DNA of 64,000 bases from positions 6,542,610 through 6,606,609 of the forward strand of contig CM025855.1 of the NCBI GenBank assembly GCA_003952965.2, given 5' to 3'. Shown here one piece after another: positions 48,773 to 59,769 of the stretch. Numbering within the stretch: position 1 is the first letter of the stretch; each line of letters opens with the position of its first letter. The position numbers and the translations under genes were made by a program. The notes below the pieces were generated by a model. That model saw only the letters and a list, made by a program, of their open reading frames with translations, was not told where the DNA came from and did no database searches. Source of the DNA: Morella rubra (Eukaryota > Streptophyta > Magnoliopsida > Fagales > Myricaceae).

Positions 48773-49160
48773 ACGTACATAGCTGTTCCAGCTGAAATAC
48801 TTGGAATAATTCTACCACTTCTACTAGGAGTAGCCTTTTTAGTGCTAGCTGAACGTAAAGTAATGGCTTTTGTGCAACGTCGAAAGGGTCCTGATGTAGT
48901 GGGATCGTTCGGATTGTTACAACCTCTAGCAGATGGTTTGAAATTGATTCTAAAAGAACCTATTTCACCAAGTAGTGCTAATTTCTCCCTTTTTAGAATG
49001 GCTCCAGTGGCTACATTTATGTTAAGTCTGGTCGCTCGGGCCGTTGTACCTTTTGATTATGGTATGGTATTGTCAGATCTGAACATAGGGCTACTTTATT
49101 TGTTTGCCATATCTTCGCTAGGTGTTTATGGAATTATTATAGCAGGTTGGTCTAGTAATT
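48773..49160 (+). CDS. nad1: NADH dehydrogenase subunit 1, exon 1 (mitochondrial)
   Basis: Encodes the N-terminal part of complex I subunit ND1: [52 protein letters not shown] and [10 protein letters not shown], with several membrane helices. The initiation codon is ACG (48773-48775), which in plant mitochondria is edited to AUG, so an upstream in-frame ATG at 48755 is unlikely to be the start. The exon ends at the known junction after AGTAATT and is followed by group II intron sequence. nad1 in flowering plants is assembled by trans-splicing, so the other exons need not be nearby, and none is seen. There are no stops or frameshifts. Confidence 0.95.
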
Positions 49161-49410
49161 AGGAGGCGGCCGTTCGGTCGCCTATGATACTAGGACCCAT
49201 AGGTCAAAAATGGCTTTGTGCCGCAGGTGTTGAACGATCTACTCTACACAGGTGTGGGCTTACAGGGCTAGGGCTCATAAACCCTCTTTCATTCATCAAT
49301 AGGGCCCTGGTCGTCACTTTTCCGGGCCAGGATCGATAAGTGGAAGTCATAAGAAAGAGATGTTTCTCTTCGCACCTCAGATCAAGAGGAAGGATAGCTT
49401 GTCAAGCTGG
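49161..49410 (+). other. 5' part of nad1 group II intron 1 (trans-spliced)
   Basis: Sequence following exon 1 (AGGAGGCGGCCGTTCGGTCG onward, TAGGTCAAAAATGGCTTTGT) resembles the 5' half of plant nad1 intron 1. The intron half decays into a (TA)n run at 49411, so its 3' limit is uncertain. Confidence 0.65.
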
Positions 49411-49438
49411 CCTATATATATATTTTTTATATTATTAT

Positions 49439-49471
<33 letters not shown>

Positions 49472-49472
49472 A
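49411..49472. repeat. (TA)n microsatellite
   Basis: About 60 bases of TATATA with short interruptions, just after the nad1 intron piece. Such long TA runs are uncommon in active plant mitochondrial DNA. Confidence 0.9.
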
Positions 49473-50800
49473 ATAAAAAAATTCGCTGTCTTTTAACCGG
49501 CTGTTCTTCTTTGTCAACGCTACTAAAGACCTATAGGTTCGCCTACTTTACTTATGAAAGATAATGAAAATGGGTTATTAAAAAAGGAAAGGCGCTACTT
49601 AGCCCTACATTAGTAGAAGTAAGCGGCTGAGTTAGCCTAGCCTACCCTACTAATGTATTGTATAGTATAGTATAGTAGGCGAGCGAGTTAGCGAAGACGC
49701 TTAGGCTAATAGATAAGAGAGCGTCGGTGCGTAGCCTTCATTCTACTACGCTATGCAAAGGTTACGAAGTCACTTAGCTCGACGTTAGGAGAGTAAAGGG
49801 GGAACGCCATACCTACATAGAAGAACCGCTGTTCGCTGACTTTCTAAGGTCTAACCTTTCGCTCCCCTACAGAAAAGGAGCAAAGCCGCTTCGCACCACT
49901 GATAGATTACTTAAGATTCAATTCAAAAGGCCCTACTTAGTTTCGCAAGCCTTTGTCATTGTTAGTCAACTAAGTGGGGCCCGAGGCCCCCTGCGAATCC
50001 GTAAATCTGAGGAGCATGCCGCAACAAAAGGATGGTCCCCTATGCATTTCATTCTTTCTGGAAGGGAAAAAAATATAAGTACCCCCATCATGGTGAACCT
50101 CTCCTTGTGATCGGGATGAGGTAGATGCCTCCCAGCCGGGGGGCGGATCGAATCGGAGTTTCCTTAGGTAGCCACCGACCTACAGTTATCCTTAAACTTC
50201 CGTGCTTGGTGGAGAAGAAGCGAACAAAGGTACGCTCGCTTGCTGTCTTGTTCTCTGCCGCGAACTGGGATCGCTCGCCAGCTAGGTCAGATTAGAGCAA
50301 GATTTTTTGAGAACAGATTACCCATATTCGGGGACAAGGGGCGGAACGACCTCTCGATCTACTTACTGCAGCCCAAGAATAAAAACGTCGTCTAGGCGTT
50401 CCCTGTTGCTCCGATCTCCTACGCCTAGGACGTTGTCTGGGCCAAGAGCCATAGTTAGTTGCTGTTTCCATTTTGTTGTTTTTTTTCTTGTTGTTGATAC
50501 CGGCAAGACCCAGCCAGATGATGTCTGCTGGTTGGTAGTGAGAGGACTCTTAGTACCTGCATACCCAAAAGGGGGCGCCGATTAAAAAATAATCATTTGA
50601 TTTTGTTTCTTGCTCTCCCTTAGCAGCGGGAAAGGAGTCTATCTATCTGCCTAGCTTTGGTAGATTTCCTCCAACGCAATCCACAGAAATTCCACGAATC
50701 CCTTGGTGGATAAGTCCGACGACTCAGCAGCAGTGCGGAATTTAGTTTCTCGTCCGGTGGATCTGATCTATAGTTAGGGGGCAATACATACCAAAAGGTT
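49473..50800. other. Mitochondrial-type intergenic sequence
   Basis: No known gene recognised. The words GGCGCTACTTAGCCCTACAT and TTAGCGAAGACGCTTAGGCT and repeated GCCTAGCC/TATAGTATAGTA strings are typical of plant mitochondrial spacers. A 92-codon ORF (50307-50585) is unidentified. Confidence 0.45.
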
Positions 50801-50802
50801 CG

Positions 50803-50844
50803 AAGAAGGAACGCTAGCTATATGCTTAACACATGCAAGTCGAA
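50803..50844 (+). rRNA. rrn18: rrn18 5' fragment (mitochondrial small-subunit rRNA)
   Basis: GAAGGAACGCTAGCTATATG followed by CTTAACACATGCAAGTCGAA matches the 5' region of plant mitochondrial 18S rRNA (helix 3-6 area). Only about 42 bases are present and flanks are unrelated, so this is a short duplicated fragment of the kind scattered in plant mitochondrial genomes. Confidence 0.8.
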
Positions 50845-51036
50845 ATAAGTTCAAAAGCGAGAGAGATTTGAGATTCCGTAAGTAACTTAGTGAATGCCTT
50901 TTAAGAAGGGCTTGGCTTGGAAGAAGAAAATGAAATAAATACGAACAACCGCGCCCGCGCTGGTCGTAATAGATCGACTTTCATGCTAGTTCTTGCTCCA
51001 GCATGAGAGTTCCATTTCAGGGAAGGACGACGTACC

Positions 51037-51324
51037 ATGATACTTTTTGTTTTCTCGAGCCCTACATTTTATCTGATTTTATTAGTATTAGTTGTTATTA
51101 TTTTAGCTATAGTACTGACTATGCATAGGACTACTAAGGTGAAAAGACAGGATGTATTCCGACGAAATGCTATTGATTTTAGGAGGACTATAATGAATCT
51201 GCGGAAAAAGCATCTGCTTCTTCTACTTTTGAGAGAGATATATTTCATTTTCATAAGGAACGAACGTCTTTTTATATTCAAATTAAGAATCACATTGCTT
51301 TTTTTCTTTTATTTATTTTTTTGA
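51037..51324 (+). CDS. Chimeric nad6-derived ORF (95 codons)
   Basis: The first nine residues, MILFVFSSP, resemble the start of ND6. Residues from about 15 (LILLVLVVIILAIVLTMHRT) to 53 (TKVKRQDVFRRNAIDFRRTIM) resemble the ND6 C-terminus. The roughly 150-residue middle is absent, and the tail (NLRKKHLLLLLLREIYFIF to the stop) is unrelated, basic and hydrophobic. The protein would have two strongly hydrophobic segments separated by a basic loop. The sequence before the ATG (GGAAGGACGACGTACC) looks like the normal nad6 leader, so it may be transcribed. It could be expressed or simply a recombination relic; the shape, a respiratory-gene 5' end with a short new membrane ORF, resembles known male-sterility-associated ORFs. 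Confidence 0.7.
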   Translation: MILFVFSSPTFYLILLVLVVIILAIVLTMHRTTKVKRQDVFRRNAIDFRRTIMNLRKKHLLLLLLREIYFIFIRNERLFIFKLRITLLFFFYLFF

Positions 51325-51333
51325 GTCCTTTAT

Positions 51334-52065
51334 ATGGATATCGAACTACCCATGACTATAGGTAACATGATGGCTCCTACTACCGGGTCCGGCTCCTCTT
51401 CTCTTCCGTCGTCAATGGAGGGGTCCTCTTGGATCGAAGGGGCCGGGTATACGCCCCCTCACAACGAAGGCGGAGAGGAGGTCGAAGTCTCGACCCGGGG
51501 TACGGGAAATGAAACCGGGGCTTCCCAACCAGCCCAAGCCCCAAACATTCCACCGGAAGGAGGGGAGGCCCCCGAACCATCCACAGCCCGGGCCCCCGTA
51601 AGGGAGGAGGCCCACGAACCTTCAACCTCATCCACATGGAGTGGCTCGTGGATTGAGAAATGGCTTGATCCCGAAGTCTCATCTTCGACCCCAAACCAGG
51701 GTCAGCTGCAGCAAGGGGAAACCGGGGTGGCTCCAGAACCGGTGGCTCCCAATAATGGGGAGGGCAACAACCGGGCTGACGTCCCGGAAGCGCAAGCCCG
51801 CGAACTGCGGAACGTTATTTCCGATATCAATGCGTTAATGCAGGAATTCACTCAAAATGACGATATTATTCCTCCCCAAACTCCAAAGCATTGGTCCATG
51901 ATCATAAGTAAAGTATCACTAAATGCTTTTCAGCAACATAAAATTCCAGTAAACGAACGGGTACCATTTTTATACGCGCTTTATGTCGACCTAGGGGCCA
52001 AGGGGAAAAAAAGTTATTTTTTTCTAAAATTGATGATCGAAATGATTGATAAGGTTTCTAAATGA
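51334..52065 (+). CDS. Hypothetical 243-codon mitochondrial ORF
   Basis: The longest intact unidentified ORF of the organelle-type block. It begins nine bases after the stop of the chimeric nad6 ORF. Residues 1-160 are acidic and rich in Ser, Gly, Pro and Glu (low complexity, likely disordered). Residues 160-243 are ordinary globular sequence (VISDINALMQEFTQND, PKHWSMIISKVSLNAFQQHK, VPFLYALYVDLGAKGKKSYF, KLMIEMIDKVSK). There is no signal or membrane segment. GC-rich third positions in the N-terminal part differ from the AT-rich C-terminal part, suggesting a composite origin. Function is unknown; co-transcription with the upstream ORF is plausible. Confidence 0.55.
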   Translation: MDIELPMTIGNMMAPTTGSGSSSLPSSMEGSSWIEGAGYTPPHNEGGEEVEVSTRGTGNETGASQPAQAPNIPPEGGEAPEPSTARAPVREEAHEPSTSSTWSGSWIEKWLDPEVSSSTPNQGQLQQGETGVAPEPVAPNNGEGNNRADVPEAQARELRNVISDINALMQEFTQNDDIIPPQTPKHWSMIISKVSLNAFQQHKIPVNERVPFLYALYVDLGAKGKKSYFFLKLMIEMIDKVSK

Positions 52066-52267
52066 GATTGAGTTTCACACGCTTATTTCGGTTCGATCAT
52101 TAACAAGGTTCAAAGAAAGGGTGGGCCATTGAGAAAGAATCGATTCCAAACCACAATGTTAGCAGATGGCGAGCTTTCTAATTCATTAATGGCAGCACTT
52201 TTGCATAACCTCTGTTTTCCTTGGGCATTAGAACAATCACAAATGCAGGAAGGAAGAGTGGGTCAGT

Positions 52268-54335
52268 TCATTGTCTCCCCCTCCCGATCGTGCTAACTTT
52301 GGCTCTCACAGTCGAAATAATCTCCATTAGGACCAGGCCTTGCCTTCTTGCCTCCCCCTTGTACATCCTATTATTTCTCTCTCTCCATAAGACATAAACT
52401 GTGGCTGCAAACACCAATTTTACTATGATGTTGCCCAGAGAGTGTCCTTTACAGGTTCTAGCAATCCACATGACCGTTTCAGACCAATTCCTTTGCACAC
52501 ATGGCAGGTTGCATTTCTTCCTTAAGATAAAACCATATTCTATAATAAAAGGGGCATGAGAAATATAAATGGTTTATGTTCTCTTCATTGCCCCCACATA
52601 GGGTGCACTTCACCTCATGGATCAGCCCCATATTTTTCATTCTTTCTTGAGTTGTGAGCCTATCCCGAACAGCCAGCCATAAGACAATAGCATGGCGCGG
52701 GATCATTCCTTTAAACCACACCGCACTATGCCATTCTACCTGCCTGCCTCTGGGTCTGAACATCTCCAATGCACTCTTCAAGGAAAAAGTGCCCTTGCTG
52801 TTCATGTTCCACCTTACCGAATCCCGCCTCTCCACCTTGGGTCGAAAGCTGCAGGGAGTACATTGTGCAACCACATTCAAGACTTGTAACAACTCTTGGT
52901 TAGGCCACCCCCATTCCTCTCTATCGATGACTGCGCTCACCTTTGAATCAATGTTCATTCCAGATGTCTGAATCTGCTCCTTAGTTGTTAGGCGGATGAG
53001 AGGCCCTAATGGATGCCAGTCATCCAGCCACAGATAGGTGCTAGCTCCATTACCTATCACGTGCTTAATTCCTTTTTGTGCTGAGCTCCTCAGTCTGAGG
53101 AGTTTTCTCCATGTCCAAGAGCAGTCTCCTGGTATTTTTAAGGACCAAAAGCACCTATTCTTTTTTATGCAGTATGTCCTTATCCAACTCGTCCACATTG
53201 ACTGGTCTTTGTCGGAGAATAGATGCCAAATATGTCTACACATTGCTGCACTCTTCCACGCTTCCAGGTCTATTAAGCTCAGTCCCCCTTCTTTCTTAGG
53301 AGTGCATAAATCTTTCCATGCCACCTTAGCTCCGCCTCTACTCAATTCACTTCCTTTCCAAATAAATGACCTCAAGGTCTGTTCCACCATTCTAATTATG
53401 CTCTTGGGAAGGATGAAGAGGGAGGTCCAGTATGATTGTACGGAGAAGAGAATGGACTTTGCCAGCTGGACTCTGCCCGCGTAGGATAGAAAATTCGAGG
53501 TCCAGCTTTTTGCTCTACATATGATTCGGTCTACCAAGGCAAGGCAGTCAATCTTTCGCAGCCTAGAGGAAATAAGGGGGACTCCCAAGTATCTGACCGG
53601 TAGGTGGCCTTCATTGTAACCAAGAAGGTTATGAATCCTCACCTTAACTTCAGGGGCTACTCCACATGTTCACATGTTACTTTTCCCCGGGTTGGGAGTG
53701 AGACCCGACATCTCCTTGAATTGGAGTAGGCAATTCTTCACAATTGATACCACTGCTTCCTCTCCTTTGCAGAAGATGAGCAAGTCATCTGCAAAACAAA
53801 GGCGAGTTCTCTTTTCCTTTGGGCATCTCCAATGGTACTTGAACCTCTTATCACTGGAAGCCTCGTGCATTATGCCGGAAAACACCTCCATAGCTAATGT
53901 GAATAAGTAGGGTGACATCGGATCTCCTTGTCTCAGTCCTCTACTACCAGCAAAGAAACCACACAATTCCCCACGTCCTTTTGAAGAATAATGCATTAAA
54001 ACCGTCAGGCCCAGGAGCCTTTCCATCCTTGATAGAAAACATAGCTTCTTTCACCTCTGAGGAGGTGATATCCATCTCCAATTCCTCTTGTTGTTCAAGA
54101 CTCAGCCTTTTTTGTTTGGATAGTTCTATTTAGTGCTTCTCTATCAATGGCTGGTTGGTTGCTAGGTTTAGACCACAAGTTCTGAAAATACCCAATCATC
54201 TCGTTCTTCACCTCAGCTTGTTGGGTGATTCTTGAACCATCCTCCTTGGATATGGCACTGATTCTGCTCCTCCCATGGAATAACTGCTTTGAATAAAAAC
54301 TGTGTGTTCTGATCCCCCAGATTCAGCCATTGCAC
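52268..54335 (-). mobile_element. LINE relic in mitochondrial-type DNA
   Basis: Minus-strand order: a QWLNLGDQNT segment (54335-54300), KAPGPDGFNALFF (about 54040-54000), SRGLRQGDPMSPYLF and the catalytic LCFADDLLIF (53950-53790), then the thumb and connection region (LPVRYLGVPLISSRLRKID, SYAGRVQLAKSILFS), zf-RVT (KCTLCGGNEENINHLYFSCP, about 52610-52550) and a WRERNNRMY tail ending at 52268. The palm part between NALFFKRTWG and FFAGSRG is deleted, and frames break near 54026 and 53640, so the enzyme is dead. The 387-codon ORF 53642-52479 is nevertheless uninterrupted, suggesting limited age. It abuts plastid ycf1 sequence at about 54338. Confidence 0.85.
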
Positions 54336-54339
54336 TCAT

Positions 54340-54622
54340 TTTTAGCTATTATTAATGAAGGTAATAGAATCTATTTTCTAAGAATTGATTGGATTACTAA
54401 TACAAAACCTCTTATTACTTGAGCAAATAGAATGCTATCCCAAGCTTCTGCTATTTCGATACGAGCTTTCTCCTCTCTTTTGTATTTTTCTCTTTTGTCC
54501 GCCTCTTTTTTCTCACTTTCTTTTGTCCTTTCCTTTGGATAATCCGAAATTCTTAATTCGTTCTTTTTACAAAACAAATCCAATTTAGAAAAATTATTTT
54601 CATCCGCTCGGGGCGAGTCCAA
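54340..54622 (-). pseudogene. ycf1: ycf1 (TIC214) fragment, plastid-derived
   Basis: The minus strand encodes a Lys/Glu-rich stretch followed by [20 protein letters not shown] and QSILRK, characteristic of plastid Ycf1/TIC214, then a stop and LPSLIIAKN. About 95 codons of a protein of roughly 1800 are present. Both flanks are foreign (LINE at left, Rep-like relic at right). It is a plastid transfer fragment. Confidence 0.85.
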
Positions 54623-54630
54623 AGCTCAAA

Positions 54631-55089
54631 AGGTCTAGGTCTCAGACGAGTCTCCCAGAGCAAATCATAGACAAGCTCCTAAGATGTCAGGATTGGTACG
54701 AAATATATAACGATGAGCTCTTAAGGAAGCTATCCAGGCATTCCTCTGAGAGCATGAGGAATCTATATGAGGATCTACAGGTAGTTCGAGATATGCAAAC
54801 AACTCTGGGAGAGAGATTTATAGATTATTTTGAGAGACATGGACAACCGGAGGAGTATGAGATCGAAGAGCTAGAAGAGAGATATCTATTACTTGATTGG
54901 ATTGCTTGTCAACTATCTTTTCGCAGGCCGATAAAAACAAAGCAGCTATTCATTTATGGAGTGCCAAATATGCAGAAGACAGCCCTTTTCCATATACTAT
55001 CCCGTGTTTTAAGAATCTATTTTACCAGCTCCCGAGGAGATGATCTCAATGGGGCACACAATTACTATGATCTATGGGTTTTCGATTAA
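54631..55089 (+). mobile_element. Rep-helicase-like relic (CRESS-DNA virus/plasmid type), fossil
   Basis: The plus strand is open from 54631 (first ATG 54754) to a stop at 55089. It encodes a charged helical segment, then KTKQLFIYGVPN followed by a helix ILSRVLRIYF and ending YYDLWVFD. The order of a nucleotide-binding loop and a hydrophobic Walker-B-like strand ending in D matches the superfamily-3 helicase half of rolling-circle Rep proteins (geminivirus, plasmid and related CRESS DNA elements). The endonuclease half was not recognised and the copy looks broken and truncated. A further 139-codon ORF (55074-55493) overlaps the end and has no recognised family. Age unknown. Family call rests on pattern recognition alone. 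Confidence 0.5.
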
Positions 55090-55493
55090 TCCCACGAACC
55101 AAAGGATTCACGGGGATTTCACAAGAAAGCAAATGTGCCTATCGTAATGATAGCCCACAAAAAAAAAGAAAGCTTTTCGTGCCTCAGGAAGTTTTTTCTT
55201 TATCTCGATACGCAGAGGGGAGAGCATGCGCTGTCTCAGGCAGTATATCAGTCGTTAACGATTTAACCAGGACACATCCAATTGAAACTGTAATCCCAAC
55301 CTCTTTTGAAGGAGCTCCAAAAAGACTTTACTTCAGAGCGGGGAATCTTCCTACAAGTGAGCACCAACTCAAATGTGTTCAAAAATGGCTATACCTCTGC
55401 CTAGAAAAACTGGAGTTTCAGGCACCCTCGTGGGAAACATTGCATGTTGTCAACCGGCCTAAAAATGCTCATAAACAGCTCTTCCCCCTTTGA

Positions 55494-58400
55494 CTTAGTT
55501 TTCGCTCTCCTCTGTCTCTAGTAGACTAAGCCGGATCCTACTTTGCGGGTGCAGCAGGTCTAGGTATTCTTTTTTTTCGTCTGAGGGAACGTGGTAGCCC
55601 AGATCTAGCTAAGACTTGAGATCCAATTCTATCTCATTCTGATCTCGTTATGAGGGAAATAGGTGAGGCGAGGCTAAGACAACATATGGGACTTCCCGCG
55701 CTAAGTTGTTCCAATCTCTGTACTAAGTAACTGAACTCGGCAATGCTGCTATGAGCTAGCTAGCCAATGAGATGAGCTACCCATTGAGGGAGCTTAAACC
55801 GATGTCCCTATGTGCCAGCCGTTACCTTCCTTTCAAATAGGTCCTTCCTTGCGTACTCTACTTATTGAATTCCAGTCTCAATAAACGGCCTATCTTTTGC
55901 ATTTGAAGGGACCTATCGTTACCCCGTAAACTCGCGATTTAGCAAATAAAAAGGGCCATGAAGAACGTTTTCTATAAACCGAGATGAGAGATAAGCGGGG
56001 ATGATACGTGGCAGACCTGAGCGTGTAAGTGAGACCATAACAGGAAGAAGGTATGCTCTTGTCGCACACCTCCATAGTACTGCTGGAGGCAGACCCCACA
56101 CTGCTTTAGATAAAGCGCAGTGAAGAGTAAGCCCGACTTCTTGCGAAGTCTCACACACTCCTTTGCGAAAAGGAACCCGCTAATACAGGATTCTGGTGAA
56201 AGACGTTTGGAGATGATTAAAGGGACTCTAATAAGAAATCCCTTTAACCACTTAGGTTTTCATCCTACGCCATGAGACGAGAGGCGCGCGCTCTAATATG
56301 TTAAATAACATTGTCATTTTAATAATATAATATTCTTAGTCGCTACGATTCGTCATCTCACCTCTCCTACATGACTTACAAAGAGTAAGCCAAAGGGGGG
56401 CGCCTAGTTGTCTCAAAACCAGGTATCCGTTCCAGTCATTCAAACGGAAAACAGTGAATGAAGTGACCGGTCGGGATTGAGGTTTACAAGCCAATATCCC
56501 AGCAGACTGGAACCCAGCTTGTTGCCTCATGGCAACGCACGGTCACTAACTAATCGTAACAGAAATGCTAGACTATAAGGTTAGCAGCGCTCCGGTGCGC
56601 GGGTAGTGATAAACTACCCCGCCCCCTCGGCTTGAGCCGAAGGATGGTGCCAAAAAAAAGCCCCTTGTTGGCTGTTGATTTGATGGGACAAACTGATTGA
56701 TGGGAGTTGTTTTTGTTGTTTTCCAGAGTAGTCAGGACTATGGAGGTCTTGCGTACACCACCACCTCTGAGCCCGAGTTCCATATGAATGAAATTCTCCA
56801 CCTTGCCCGAGGATTAACACCATAAAGGTCTTGCCCTCTCCCGGATATGTGATAGCCTTATCAGTCGAGTGATTCCGTCCCTGGGGGATCCTACCCTCCA
56901 TCGATAGCAGATTCTCCCAAGAACCGAGACATTCACCCTTGGGTAGAGTGGCCCACATCTCTATTTATTGGTACTACCAGCGAAGGTCCCCCCTTCAATC
57001 TCGACGACGGTAGGACCGGACAACAATGACAGAAAGATTCCCCTTCCCGGGTGTTGCCCCGATAGTTCCCATCCCGCAACCTCCTATGGACTCTAAGTGG
57101 TGGGATTTCGGGGTAGAAGGTTCATGGTAGGTAGTTCCTATGCGGCGATTAACATCCTTTTAGTATGTAGCGAGATCCGTCCTCCGGATCGATATACAAA
57201 TCATAACTAAGGCTAGCCCGCTGGTAGTAGAAGGAAGCAGAGATTCAGGCAGCTAGGCATCAGTTTGAGTTCGAGATCGAGACCGAGAAGTAGAGATAGA
57301 GGCAAAGGTTGCAGCAGGAAGGAGAGACGGTTCAATACCCGATTTGAGAACCTGGTAACCTAGCATCCTCACCCATTGAACCATAGTACCTAGCTTCCAT
57401 TCGCTCGCGTCCGAACCCGTTGGATCGATATCCAGTTCCACCAGCGGCAGAGACAGTTGGATAGGCACCCCCAGCAGTTGCTTCAGCTGCTTACCTTGAA
57501 CCAATTGGAATATCACTACCCGTATAGGTATAGACTAAGGCGGATCAAATTGGATTTAACCGGACCGGCCAGCATATGAGTAAGCATCAGTAGTTTCAGT
57601 TGATGACCCTGAGGCGAGGAAGAAGTCATCCAAGGTAAGCTCCTTCCTTACCGATCCCTTCCCCCATGCCATCTCTTTTCCGCTGAACTGGTATTGGTGA
57701 TTGGTCTTTCCTGGTGAATGAGTGTGAATCTCATTAGCTAAAGAATGCTATGCTGCTTTCTTTCATTATATGTAATAGAGCGAGACTAAGTGATTCCATT
57801 AGCCAATAGTAGTCTAGGACTTATCTAGTCTATATCCCCGCGCATATCTAAATCTACTCTCTTCTCGACCAGAATTTCACTTTCTTTAGATCGCGAGTCA
57901 GTCTCTTAGAGTCCTTTCCTTAGTAGCAGGATTCTATCATAGGCGCACTCAGTTGAGTCTAGTTCAGGAGTGAAGGAAGGCTCCAAGTAAGTTTCTTCAA
58001 GCACTGGGAATCTATCGCTCTGAGGTCTACTCTTCTGGTAGTACGTGCTTGCCCTGTCCGCTCATCTGATCGAGAATCTCGAATCTGTTTAGCCTTGCTA
58101 TCATCTGCTGGTCATCCCTTTCATTCAATCTGATGGTAACTGGAAAATATGATGGGGCAATGAGGAAATAAATATAGTATAGCACATCTCTCCACGAATC
58201 TCTCTGTCTTGCTATTAGCCCCAGGCTTTCAAGTAGCAGTACCATTCTATGGTCTCTTCGCTTGAGTTCCCTCCTTTCTGGAGTTCACGACTTCTTTCTT
58301 TTATATATCCGAATGTTGAGCCGATATAGCTTCTTTACAGCCGGGGGGAAGTATGGTGGATCAATAATAGGCCTTTCTGAAGGCATAGAAACTACATATG

Positions 58401-59765
58401 AGGAAGATGCGGATATACAGATACGGAGGAGGAGCTCTACCCGGCGGGGTTGGCGTTCATCCCGTAGTTGGAGCGAATCACCCTCAGTATCAGTACGAGT
58501 GGGAGGCGCGGAAGTTGCTTGGTCACAACATGTGGTTGTGGGAGTTGCCGGTGTTGGAACATAATGCTTGGCTGGTGAAGTAGTAGAATTCGGTAGGTAC
58601 GTCGCTTTGGCTTCTTTCTTTCAAAATTTATTTCTGGTTGGCTAGTCAACGGCTGGCGCTTGAATGAGTGTGCTTGCTTTGGTACAAGATAATAGAATAT
58701 CGAACAAGCCAATTCCGGTGCACGAGATGCGGTTCACTTACTCTTGCAGTTCCTATGGCACCCGCACGATCAATCAAATGAATTCGTAAGGTCTGGGAAA
58801 GCGGATCGGTCTAATATCACGAGACTCCTTCTCCTTCTTCTTCAGTAAAGCCTCTGGTATTCGTTTACTACCCTATTGCGCCAATAAGTTAATAATTCCT
58901 TACTCAGAAGTACAGTAATAGAATAGTGCGAAAGGCAAGGACATGCGGGAAGAGAACTATTATAAAAGAAAGAAATCGTAATGAGGGAAAGGACCGATAC
59001 CGAGACCAATTGAGATAGTTACGAATCGATCTATTTAAGACAGAAAGACGGGAATAGAACAGAAAGAAGTGATCGTGGACGGATTGCCCAGTTACGGGAG
59101 ACTTCTTAGATTACAGCTCGAACCTTATTCGCTAACAAGCCAAGGGCCAGAAGAGAGGAAGTATTTCAAGACAACAAGGGCTGGAGATGGAGATATTCGT
59201 AATACTGAAATCGAGAAAGTGATGCCTATCGACCTCAGAACCTACTATCGACTGGGAGAGTTTCCGGAAGAAAGATTCAAGAAAAGCAGAAGAGCAACTG
59301 CTAGCGGAAGAGCTACTATCAGGAGAGCTAGAGCTCCTAGGCAAGCAAAAGAGAGACTGAAAGCGATTCACCGGATTGACTGACTGAATAGGACAGATGC
59401 GAGCGATAGACGAGAGTTGACCGAAGACCGTAGACAGCAACTGATTCCAAGAAGGGAATTGCTATCGAAGCGCTCAAGCAAGAAGAGAGCGTCATGAACA
59501 AGCAAGAAGGAGTCTTTGTCTAAGTAATGGATTCGCGGGCATTCCTCTTTTCTTAATAGAAAGTCTCACTCCATAGGCCTAAAAAAGCAAAGCCCTTTTC
59601 GATAGTTATATAATTACTCCCACCTAGAAGACGCTTTCACACGGCTTCTTCTTACACTAAAAGAAATGGCTTACGAGACGAAGTCCTGCACTCCAGAAGT
59701 ATTGAAACTATTGAAAGCAAAGACCCTAGGCAAGAAGGGACTAGAGTGCGAAAGGGGAGGGAAAC
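55494..59765. other. Mitochondrial-type intergenic sequence
   Basis: No known gene, tRNA or rRNA recognised. ORFs of 60-114 codons occur (for example minus 56958-56614, plus 59069-59383) without family features. The 104-codon ORF at 59069-59383 is Arg/Glu-rich with a basic C-terminus and could be chance. Confidence 0.4.
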
Positions 59766-59769
59766 TCAT

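Noticed and set aside
53038-53484. 148-codon plus-strand ORF
   Set aside because: Antisense shadow of the LINE reverse-transcriptase thumb region.
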